From the IMG/VR virus record IMGVR_UViG_3300046010_003220, positions 1 to 25,665 of that record: a stretch of DNA of 25,665 bases. One strand, written 5' to 3'. Positions 20,506 through 25,665 of this stretch are shown piece after piece. A model generated the notes under the pieces. It was given only the letters and a program-made list of their open reading frames with translations. It was not told the DNA's origin and ran no database searches. Both the position numbers and the translations under genes were made by a program. Source of the DNA: a virus. Position 1 is the stretch's first letter. Each line of letters opens with the position of its first letter.

Positions 20506-20693
20506 ATAATAATTGTAACTATGTTTTGCACAATTACAAACTTATCTTTTCCTTGTTCATCTTTTGCATGAACATCATAAGTTCCAGTGTGGTCAGGTCC
20601 ATCAATGCTTTGCACTTGATAGTGGTGACCATCTTGCACAATTACATCACCGCATTGCATGTTACTTGCTTTTGTTACTACTAGCGTTGCCAT
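20502..20693 (-). CDS. Small KOW-like protein
   Basis: A 63-residue protein, MATLVVTKASNMQCGDVIVQ at the start, then DGHHYQVQSIDGPDHTGTYD and a C-terminal strand VIVQNIVTIIM. It is a small beta-barrel-like domain, common in phages, with the same general pattern as the 78-residue gene at 18932-19168. GGGGAGG lies directly before the ATG. Function unknown. Confidence 0.75.
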   Translation of the reverse strand: MATLVVTKASNMQCGDVIVQDGHHYQVQSIDGPDHTGTYDVHAKDEQGKDKFVIVQNIVTIIM

Positions 20694-20745
20694 GTCCTCC
20701 CCTTTCAGGAGTAATGATTACAGAAAGTGTAACAGTTATTCGTAA
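20694..20745 (-). other. Short intergenic spacer with inverted repeat
   Basis: The 52 bases between the replication-initiator-like gene and the next gene contain GATTAC and GTAATC as an inverted repeat around a 20-base loop, and a smaller GTAAT-G-ATTAC palindrome at 20711-20721. A weak operator or processing site is possible; no convincing promoter was found. Confidence 0.35.
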
Positions 20746-21519
20746 TCAAAGAGAGCGTAATAAGTTCTTGATTGATTCGGGCATTGGCACTGCTTTTTTC
20801 TTTGCTTCTTCTAACTCTTGTTGCCACCGTAATGTTTTTTCTATCTCCTGGCGGCGGCGCTCCTCAATGATGCGCTTTTCTTCTGCACGCTTCTCATCGC
20901 CTGTCTTGATTCGTTCGGGTAGCGGCTCATCGTTCCAGCGCCCTGCGTTCAACCAGGTTGTTGGGTGGGCTGTAAAAGCATCTACACGGTTAGGGTCATC
21001 GGCATATCTTGCGGCTCCTGCAATGATGTCATTCGGCGCAGTTGTCTTGCAGGCTTTTGCAAAGGCTTTCTCTGCCGCTTGCTTGCCAATCTTTCTTGGA
21101 TACACCTTCCAAAATTCATCAAACAGGTTTGTATCTAAGTTCTTCTTAGATAGTACTTCTAAAGGAGTGCGGTTTTCCGACTGCGGATAACCGAAATTCG
21201 GTTTTTGGACTTCGGTTGGTTCATAATTTGGGGTGTCATAGACAATGCTGACTGTTTCAAATTGCCCATTCTCTTTGCGTAATTTTTCTGTCCGCATGTA
21301 GCCCGCTTCGCGCAATTCTTTCAGGGCCGTCAATATTGCGTGACGACCCTCAGAACCTGTGCGGGCTAGTGAATCCGCCGATACGCGCCAATTATCAGGG
21401 CGGCTCAAGATGTCCAGGAGAACACCGCGAGCGCGATAACTCAAACGCGTATCACGAATAACGGAATTACTAATGATTGAAAAATTGCTCTCCGCTCTTG
21501 GAGAACGAATGATGCTCAC
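20746..21519 (-). CDS. Replication initiator-like winged-helix protein
   Basis: A 257-residue protein. Residues about 15-75 form a winged helix: RDTRLSYRARGVLLDILSRP, then SLARTGSEGRHAILTALKEL and AGYMRTEKLRKENGQF. Residues about 132-200 carry the motif FDEFWKVYPRKIGKQAAEKA followed by FTAHPTTWLNAGRWNDEPLP, common in phage replication proteins that recruit helicase. The C-terminal 50 residues are a charged coiled coil. It starts with GTG just after GGAGG, close behind the upstream stop. Probably initiates phage replication; a dedicated origin is not identified. Confidence 0.82.
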   Translation of the reverse strand: MSIIRSPRAESNFSIISNSVIRDTRLSYRARGVLLDILSRPDNWRVSADSLARTGSEGRHAILTALKELREAGYMRTEKLRKENGQFETVSIVYDTPNYEPTEVQKPNFGYPQSENRTPLEVLSKKNLDTNLFDEFWKVYPRKIGKQAAEKAFAKACKTTAPNDIIAGAARYADDPNRVDAFTAHPTTWLNAGRWNDEPLPERIKTGDEKRAEEKRIIEERRRQEIEKTLRWQQELEEAKKKAVPMPESIKNLLRSL

Positions 21520-21527
21520 AATGCCTC

Positions 21528-21977
21528 CTAATGCACTACAAACGGTTTGAAATAACTTAGAAACCCATCAACCTTTACCCAAACCACCATGTCAGTTTCA
21601 TTCGTATCTTTGCGGGTATGCACTGTAGGTTGTAGGCGCATAAGCGCCTTTGCGGGCAGAATCATAAGACCGTCAGTGAACCTAAAACAAATTCGGTGAT
21701 AACTTTCAGGGCTGTCTGTATAAACAGGCACTGCCATCATCATTTGTAATTTGTTATAAGGAAAGATTGCGGGCGAGGTACTTGGTGAGTTCAACCATTT
21801 TATTTCTAAATCACCAATGTAATTTTCTCGCCCGTTATCGTGCTTACGGTTTATGTGATAGTCCGTAAAGTAAAACTTTGGCGTGGGAAACAAAGACCAT
21901 GGCATTTTTTGTACTAAAAAGTTTGCCACTCTTTGTTCTTTGTTTTGGTCTTGTGGAACTTGCCTAATCGGTTCCAT
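21528..21977 (-). CDS. Unknown protein, possible PD-(D/E)XK nuclease
   Basis: 149 residues from the ATG at 21977 (MEPIRQVPQDQNKEQRVANF); GGAG lies seven bases upstream, inside the WhiB gene end, while the longer frame would read through WhiB codons. Residues 55-61 are GDLEIKW: Asp56, Glu58 and Lys60 match the D-ExK active-site pattern of PD-(D/E)XK nucleases, preceded by a hydrophobic strand. A Lys76 helix (NKLQMMMAV) follows. The rest is beta-rich. Such a protein in a recombination/replication block would fit, but the family is unproven. Confidence 0.6.
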   Translation of the reverse strand: MEPIRQVPQDQNKEQRVANFLVQKMPWSLFPTPKFYFTDYHINRKHDNGRENYIGDLEIKWLNSPSTSPAIFPYNKLQMMMAVPVYTDSPESYHRICFRFTDGLMILPAKALMRLQPTVHTRKDTNETDMVVWVKVDGFLSYFKPFVVH

Positions 21978-22305
21978 TGACACACTCCATAATCTCAGCG
22001 TAAGTAATTCCTGCTTCTTCAAAAGCAAACACTGCACGCCTTTGTTGATTTGGATATTTGCGCGGATTGCGGAATGAATACCGCTCAACACTTGTCATGC
22101 CGCCCCATACGCCATAGTCCTCATGTTCCATGGCGTATGTCAGACACTCTTTCCATATCGGGCAGGCTAAACAAATAGTGCGCAATGCATTGATGTATTC
22201 GTAGGCCACAATGCTTCGTTCTTCTTCAACATTGTAAAAAATGTCCGTGTAGATAGAACCTCTACAGGCGGCTTTTTCCCAATCTATTTCATCGTACTGG
22301 GGCAA
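21964..22305 (-). CDS. WhiB-family transcription factor
   Basis: A 113-residue protein with the four Cys that hold the Wbl iron-sulfur cluster: C14 (AACRGS), C45 and C48 (ICLAC), and C54 (KECL). The GVWGGMT turn (65-71) and the basic RKYPNQQRR stretch after it are typical. Wbl proteins bind the primary sigma factor and DNA and respond to redox; phage copies can replace host ones and alter division or gene expression. The start is TTG with AGGAG seven bases before it, and overlaps the nuclease gene end by 22 bases. It is the best evidence for an actinobacterial host. Confidence 0.95.
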   Translation of the reverse strand: MPQYDEIDWEKAACRGSIYTDIFYNVEEERSIVAYEYINALRTICLACPIWKECLTYAMEHEDYGVWGGMTSVERYSFRNPRKYPNQQRRAVFAFEEAGITYAEIMECVNGTD

Positions 22306-22952
22306 CCTATTTCTCCTGACGGGTCAAAATACGGGCAATAGTCTTTGCAAAATGAAACAGCCAACTGAGGCTGTGGGGGCGCTTCATCGCTTGCGGCCCA
22401 TGCTTTCAAATCGCGTAACCATTGCAACGCTTCTTGAGCAACATGTGGCTTGTATTCATCTTGCCAAATTTTTATGTCTGTCATCTTGCCGTCACGGGGA
22501 ATTCCAACTAGGGCCACGCTTCTCACTTCGTAGCCCTGTTGTTCTAGTAACCAGCCATAAACTTGTATTTGCCATTGTTCTTGGTCTTTGCCCAAGTAGC
22601 GCATACTGCTTTTGGTCTTGGTCTTGAAATCAACCACAAGTCCAAGGTCCTTTATGAACAAGTCACAATGACCTTTGATTTCGGGGTGATTCAATTCAAT
22701 CTCAATCAAAAAATTGTCACCAAATGGGTCCAGGCGTTGCATCGCCTTTTCCATTCCTGAATGTATGAATGTTCCAAGGATTGCTCCAAGGGTTTCAGTT
22801 TGATTGATTTTTTCTGTCTGTTTCAAGTCATGCCATACGCGCCGACTACAGCCGCCTAATGATGACGGACCTATTTCTACTTGCGTAGAACGCGAGCGGC
22901 TAGAGTCGTATCCGCGTAGCGACTTTACAACCATATCTTGCAAATCAATCAT
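22284..22952 (-). CDS. Cas4/AddB-like iron-sulfur exonuclease (PD-(D/E)XK)
   Basis: A 222-residue nuclease. The motifs in order are GTFIHSGME (60-68, His64), GHCDLFI with Asp97, DFKTK (108-112) with catalytic Asp108 and Lys110, and QIQVYGWLL with Gln128/130. Cys35 (GGCSRR) and Cys202, Cys206 and Cys217 (FCKDYCPYF...GC) match the four-Cys 4Fe-4S layout of Cas4 and AddB. It likely resects DNA ends so that the annealing protein can act. No Cas1/Cas2 genes or CRISPR repeats are present, so a CRISPR role is unlikely. The ATG overlaps the preceding stop by four bases. Confidence 0.9.
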   Translation of the reverse strand: MIDLQDMVVKSLRGYDSSRSRSTQVEIGPSSLGGCSRRVWHDLKQTEKINQTETLGAILGTFIHSGMEKAMQRLDPFGDNFLIEIELNHPEIKGHCDLFIKDLGLVVDFKTKTKSSMRYLGKDQEQWQIQVYGWLLEQQGYEVRSVALVGIPRDGKMTDIKIWQDEYKPHVAQEALQWLRDLKAWAASDEAPPQPQLAVSFCKDYCPYFDPSGEIGCPSTMK

Positions 22953-23632
22953 TTATTCACCTCCGCTAAAAATGCTGAAATCCACAACCACAAATCATCT
23001 AAATAACGACTAAACAGCGTGAACCAATCTAAAACTGGTTCTTCTTCAGATGTCGTTGATTCTTGTGTTGTTACTGATTGCACCGTTGCAGTTTCACCAC
23101 TTGTCACCGTAACTGTTTCGGCTATTGTCACCGTAACTGTTTCGGCTGTTGTTACCGTAGTAGTTTCTGTTACTGGTGCAACAGTTGGCTTAGGAGTTGG
23201 TGTTGGCGTTGGTGTTGGTTTGACTTCAACAACTGTTGGATTCCATTTTTCTTCTGTCTGCACCGCAGTAACTGTTATTGGCGCTTGATTGACAATTACA
23301 GTTGTTGGTTCAGGTAATGGAATTGTTGTTGTCTTGGTCCATTCGTTTGTTTGTGCATTGACCTTTAGAGTTACATTTGGGTCAGTTGCAGGAATTCCTG
23401 CCACATTGCCTGTTACTGGGTCGCCCTTGAACTGCAACACATAGCGCTCGCCAGGTTGCAAGGTAAGTTTGCTATAAACGCTATTTGGGTCGCCACAAAC
23501 ATCGGCAGAACAAACGATTGCACCGCCAATAGCCTTGCCATTTGCATCAACTTTTATGTAAGCATCATTCGCTGATACTGGCGCAACACCAGTGATAACC
23601 AATAATGATGCCGCAAATAATTTAGCCTTCAT
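22949..23632 (-). CDS. Secreted Pro/Thr-rich surface protein
   Basis: A 227-residue exported protein. The signal peptide is residues 1-21 (core LFAASLLVITGVAPVSA), cleaved before NDAY. Residues 22-105 form a compact domain with Cys41 and Cys46 likely forming a disulfide, and a TLQPGERYVLQF segment. A KPTPTPTPTPKPT linker (138-150) and 8-residue ETVTVT repeats (155-185) follow. The end, DWFTLFSRYLDDLWLWISAF, is aromatic and amphipathic and could contact the membrane. It overlaps genes on both sides by four bases. A secreted protein among recombination genes could act in superinfection exclusion or host surface change; that is inference. Confidence 0.85.
   Translation of the reverse strand: MKAKLFAASLLVITGVAPVSANDAYIKVDANGKAIGGAIVCSADVCGDPNSVYSKLTLQPGERYVLQFKGDPVTGNVAGIPATDPNVTLKVNAQTNEWTKTTTIPLPEPTTVIVNQAPITVTAVQTEEKWNPTVVEVKPTPTPTPTPKPTVAPVTETTTVTTAETVTVTIAETVTVTSGETATVQSVTTQESTTSEEEPVLDWFTLFSRYLDDLWLWISAFLAEVNK
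23101..23172 (-). repeat. 24-base tandem repeat in the secreted protein gene
   Basis: A 23-base block is present identically at 23101-23123 and 23125-23147, with a degenerate third copy to about 23172, giving a 24-base period. It encodes the ETVTVTxA repeats. A neighbouring GTTGGT/GTTGGC six-base repeat encodes the Pro-Thr linker. Copy number may vary between related phages. Confidence 0.8.
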
Positions 23633-23784
23633 AAATTATCCTCGTTCCATTGTTTGAATGAATTTTCTATTTGTCGCAAGTCATAGATTATGGCTTGCAC
23701 TTTCAACATTGTCTGCGCCACGCCAATGCGCTTGCCAATGTAATAACCCAACGCAAAGGCGCAGATGATGTAAAGAATCATCAT
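23629..23784 (-). CDS. 51-residue membrane protein
   Basis: A short gene starting MMILYIICAFALGYYIGKRI. Residues 2-16 form one membrane segment, followed by a basic helical cytoplasmic part (QAIIYDLRQIENSFKQW). The ATG overlaps the upstream stop and the TGA overlaps the next ATG (both ATGA), so it is coupled on both sides. Together with the secreted protein that follows, it may form an envelope-directed pair. Alternatively it is a simple small membrane protein; holin identity is less likely this far from the lysin. Confidence 0.75.
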   Translation of the reverse strand: MMILYIICAFALGYYIGKRIGVAQTMLKVQAIIYDLRQIENSFKQWNEDNL

Positions 23785-24146
23785 AGGTCCATGCTCGTTC
23801 GCACTGAGGCGCTCATACTGCGGGTCAAATCAACCTGCACTCTGATACGCGCCATGTTGTTACGAGCGGCTTTCACTTTGGCTTCAATAATATTTTTATC
23901 AAAGTGCAAGTTCTCGTTATCCAAAAGCGCCATGTCATCACGCTCTTGGATTGTGTAATTCTTGCCAGTAGGTGATGACTTGCCCGCATAGGTCATGCGA
24001 CTGCGTGCCATAGACACTTCATACTCAGCAGTTTTCAAATGGAATTCCATTTCAGTTTTATTGACTTCCTCATGCGCCGCATCAAGTTCTTTTGATAGCG
24101 CATAAAGGCGAGCCTCAATCTGTGCTGGCGTTACTATCTGAGTCAT
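23781..24146 (-). CDS. Coiled-coil protein of the recombination block
   Basis: A 121-residue protein that is almost wholly helical. MTQIVTPAQIEARLYALSKE and FHLKTAEYEVSMARSRMTYA form one long helix, and NIIEAKVKAARNNMARIRVQ with a short tail forms another. Small helical proteins of this type, with an ERDDMALLD-like middle, often accompany annealing-protein genes in phages. It overlaps the preceding gene by 32 bases. A structural or accessory role in recombination is likely but not shown. Confidence 0.75.
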   Translation of the reverse strand: MTQIVTPAQIEARLYALSKELDAAHEEVNKTEMEFHLKTAEYEVSMARSRMTYAGKSSPTGKNYTIQERDDMALLDNENLHFDKNIIEAKVKAARNNMARIRVQVDLTRSMSASVRTSMDL

Positions 24147-24393
24147 TTGGCTCCTTCACAAGTCGTAATGTGTCGCTTTCCTGGCGCGCCTGTAACAAAA
24201 TCAATTTGCGCGCATCGGCAGATAAATCAAATGGGTCTGCAACCATTTGGAATCCTGCCTTCTCAAGTGCTTCTGCAAGATGCTCAGGGAACACATCTAG
24301 TTCCTTTGCAACAGCGCGGATACCCAATGCGTTTTGATGCACGCTAACTATGTAACCTGCCGATGGTACGAACTTCTTTTGTTTGTCACTCAT
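24115..24393 (-). CDS. Small protein, function unknown
   Basis: A 92-residue protein: a basic, beta-like start (MSDKQKKFVPSAGYIVSVHQ), helices (AVAKELDVFPEHLAEALEKA), then an acidic Ser/Asp tail. The helical middle has the spacing of a helix-turn-helix (IRAVAKELDVFPEHLAEALE), so weak DNA-binding potential exists. It overlaps the annealing-protein gene by four bases and the coiled-coil gene by 32. Confidence 0.7.
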   Translation of the reverse strand: MSDKQKKFVPSAGYIVSVHQNALGIRAVAKELDVFPEHLAEALEKAGFQMVADPFDLSADARKLILLQARQESDTLRLVKEPNDSDSNASTD

Positions 24394-24959
24394 GCGAATT
24401 CACGCTTCCTTTTGTTCACTGTGTCTAACAAGGTTGTGCCATTTACTTTGATGTCCTTGAGCGCGCTGTATTGCATGTAAATAGATTTCAGTGACTCAAG
24501 TGTTGTTGCAGTATCGGCAAGCGCAATAGCGGTTTCTGCTTCAACATATTGTGCTTCCGTAACTTTTGGTGCAGGAGTAGCAGGCGCAACAACATCTTTT
24601 ACGCGTTCTGCTTTTTCCATATCTTGCTTTGTTGGTCGTACAGGCTTCTTAGTGTTTGGGTCTGTTCCCATGTATCCCATCAATGAAAGTGCGCGACCAG
24701 TTGCCGATGTGCTGGCATTTTCCAGGGCGCTTGTTTTATTGATGTGGCTTGAGCCAACAACTTCCTCAGCGAAATCAACAGCCTTCAAAACATCGCCAAC
24801 AAAAACAGATGCTCTGACGACATATTGCAAAGGTCGTTGTGTTTGTGGGTCACGCGCTATGTCCACTATCTCCGTAATTATTCGCAGGTCAGGGTGGTCA
24901 GTAAGTGCGCGTTGTAATCTTTCCGCAACTGTTTCGTAATGTGATAAATCAAATGCCAT
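24390..24959 (-). CDS. Single-strand annealing protein candidate (Erf/Sak-like)
   Basis: A 189-residue protein from the ATG at 24959 (MAFDLSHYETVAERLQRALT), supported by GGAGG seven bases upstream; the longer frame reads into the previous gene. The core is beta-beta-helix: LRIITEIVDIARDPQTQRPL, YVVRASVFVG, and SHINKTSALENASTSATGRA. The N-S-LEN--TSA-GRAL pattern is typical of phage proteins placed with Erf/Sak-type annealing functions. A Pro/Ala linker (about 125-140) precedes a helical C-terminal domain. Its neighbours, a Cas4-like exonuclease, SSB and RusA, support a recombination role. Confidence 0.68.
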   Translation of the reverse strand: MAFDLSHYETVAERLQRALTDHPDLRIITEIVDIARDPQTQRPLQYVVRASVFVGDVLKAVDFAEEVVGSSHINKTSALENASTSATGRALSLMGYMGTDPNTKKPVRPTKQDMEKAERVKDVVAPATPAPKVTEAQYVEAETAIALADTATTLESLKSIYMQYSALKDIKVNGTTLLDTVNKRKREFA

Positions 24960-25141
24960 TATTTTGCCTCCATTTGCTTGATGTAATTTTCCAACCATGT
25001 GATGTCATCATTGACGGTATCAAAATGCCCGTTGCTTTCAATAATACGAATCAACTGACTTTTTTCCAGGGATTCTAAGTACCGTAATCTTTTTGCTTTG
25101 TTTTCCCTGATGCTTTCAAGGAGTTGTACTGCTGAACGCAT
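24959..25141 (-). CDS. Small helical protein, first gene of the leftward operon
   Basis: A 60-residue charged helical protein: MRSAVQLLESIRENKAKRLR and a second helix NDDITWLENYIKQMEAK. GAAGG lies four bases before the ATG. Its stop overlaps the next ATG (TAATG). It is the first gene to the left of the strand-switch region, so it is probably made early. No family recognised. Confidence 0.72.
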   Translation of the reverse strand: MRSAVQLLESIRENKAKRLRYLESLEKSQLIRIIESNGHFDTVNDDITWLENYIKQMEAK

Positions 25142-25285
25142 TACGCCTTCTTTCTGTCGGGGGGCATACGCCCCATGGGTAGGCAGACCTTATACCCGAC
25201 CCCTGACAATCCAAAAGACCCCCCTGCGGCGTGTCTAAAAAATTATTCATAACCAGTGCAATAATCGGGGGTCCAGGAGGACCCC
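25142..25285. promoter_or_regulatory. Strand-switch region with hairpins and divergent promoters
   Basis: This 144-base non-coding stretch separates leftward and rightward genes. It holds GGGGC-ATAC-GCCCC (25161-25174) and a bulged GGGTA...TACCC stem (about 25177-25197). A TATAAG-type -10 candidate for the leftward operon (minus strand, 25189-25194) is present without a clear -35. For the rightward gene, TGCAATAAT (25257-25265) is an extended -10 candidate. The GC-rich hairpins would lie in the 5' leader of the early transcript. An origin cannot be excluded, but no iterons were seen. Confidence 0.45.
25268..25285 (+). promoter_or_regulatory. Hairpin enclosing the ribosome-binding site
   Basis: GGGGTCCAGGAGGACCCC is a perfect 7-base-pair stem with an AGGA loop, ending directly before the ATG at 25286. 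The ribosome site AGGAGG (25275-25280) is half in the loop and half in the stem. Folding would hide it, so translation of the plus-strand gene may be controlled by RNA structure; or the palindrome may be a DNA operator at the transcription start. Confidence 0.65.
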
Positions 25286-25477
25286 ATGGCCCAAGCAAGA
25301 GTTCACATCAGCCTGTTCAATCTCATTGTTGAAGTAGAGGCTGACTTTCAATATCCCGACATGATGCAAGATTTATCCAACAGAGCGCTGACCAGTTTCA
25401 TTGCCACAATGGACTACTGCAAGAACAATGGCATGGACATACGCTCTGAGGACTTTGACCTTGAGGACGAGGAGTAG
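25286..25477 (+). CDS. Small acidic protein, the only plus-strand gene
   Basis: A 63-residue protein starting MAQARVHISLFNLIVEVEAD, then DLSNRALTSFIATMDYCKNN, and ending in the acidic DFDLEDEE. A short beta pair plus a helix is predicted. AGGAGG lies 5 bases before the ATG. It is convergent with the truncated gene to its right: its TAG (25475-25477) abuts the other gene's stop. Its opposite orientation and structured leader suggest separate, perhaps immediate-early, expression. No family recognised. Confidence 0.8.
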   Translation: MAQARVHISLFNLIVEVEADFQYPDMMQDLSNRALTSFIATMDYCKNNGMDIRSEDFDLEDEE

Positions 25478-25665
25478 TTAGGCCACTCCGTGTCTTGCCG
25501 CCCTTTTAGGGCTGTGCTTGTAATAATGCTTTAGCGCATATTGTTTTGCCGTTTTGCGTTTTGAGAAAGTGCGCCAATACACCATTTTCCAATCACTTGG
25601 ATTCTTGCGCTTCAAGGGCCGATAAACCATGCAAGCATATTTGCCGTCATGTTTGCCATCTATTT
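25478..25665 (-). CDS. Basic protein, N-terminus cut by window edge
   Basis: Reading leftward from the right edge, the frame is open throughout and ends at TAA (25478-25480), giving about 62 residues without the beginning. The visible part is very basic: DGKYACMVYRPLKRKN, then KMVYWRTFSKRKTAKQYALK, and KHSPKRAARHGVA at the end. The strand-helix pattern with many Lys, Arg and aromatic residues resembles small DNA-binding domains such as the AP2/integrase arm type, but this is only a resemblance. Its stop abuts that of the plus-strand gene. Confidence 0.65.
   Translation of the reverse strand, partial: IDGKHDGKYACMVYRPLKRKNPSDWKMVYWRTFSKRKTAKQYALKHYYKHSPKRAARHGVA

Noticed and set aside
20564-21190. 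A 208-residue plus-strand frame
   Set aside because: It lies wholly opposite the replication-initiator-like and neighbouring genes, which have motifs and good ribosome sites.
22284-22952. Cas4-like nuclease as a sign of a CRISPR system
   Set aside because: No Cas1, Cas2, effector gene or repeat-spacer array is visible; phages often carry this nuclease for recombination.
25500-25512. GCCCT-TTT-AGGGC hairpin as a convergent terminator
   Set aside because: The stem is short, lies inside the coding part of the truncated gene and lacks a T tract.

Overview
The window looks like part of a tailed double-stranded DNA phage genome (siphovirus-like) that infects an actinobacterium. The host clue is a WhiB-type iron-sulfur regulator at 21964-22305, a family essentially restricted to Actinobacteria and their phages. 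A small membrane protein with an RLTRRGR motif just before its membrane segment, as in actinobacterial membrane proteins, agrees with this. Base composition looks moderate rather than GC-rich, which would suit a freshwater or marine planktonic actinobacterium better than a streptomycete or mycobacterium; that is inference. No integrase, repressor or partition gene is visible, so the lifestyle cannot be decided here.

Nearly everything is on the minus strand and reads right to left as tightly coupled genes (ATGA, TAATG, TGATG and TAGTG overlaps). From the right edge: a truncated minus-strand gene (25478-25665), one plus-strand gene (25286-25477), and a hairpin-rich strand-switch region (25142-25285). 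Next comes an early recombination/replication block (25141 down to about 20116): candidate single-strand annealing protein, coiled-coil protein, two membrane or secreted proteins, a Cas4/AddB-like exonuclease, WhiB, a candidate nuclease, a replication-initiator-like protein and a RusA resolvase. A promoter with a palindrome over its -35 box then drives a block of small, often zinc-finger-like proteins (20025 to about 17807). It leads to a cell-wall hydrolase, an HNH endonuclease, SSB and an excisionase-like DNA-binding protein.

The late block starts at a TATAAT flanked by two TTGTACAA palindromes at 15530-15566. It runs through the small and large terminase subunits, a five-gene fibre cassette, the portal, a MuF head protein carrying a zinc-protease-like and an ADP-ribosyltransferase-like domain, and a very long protease/scaffold fusion. 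The major capsid protein (followed by a hairpin terminator), head-tail connectors and the truncated tail tube gene complete it. Tape measure and distal tail genes lie beyond the left edge.

The most unusual items are the three-domain MuF effector, the five-part maturation protease/scaffold fusion, the lysin whose signal peptide is encoded upstream of any usable start codon, the ribosome-binding site buried in a hairpin before the only plus-strand gene, and a fibre cassette placed between terminase and portal. Several genes below about 60 codons, found by reading the sequence, are listed; many are CxxC mini-proteins.
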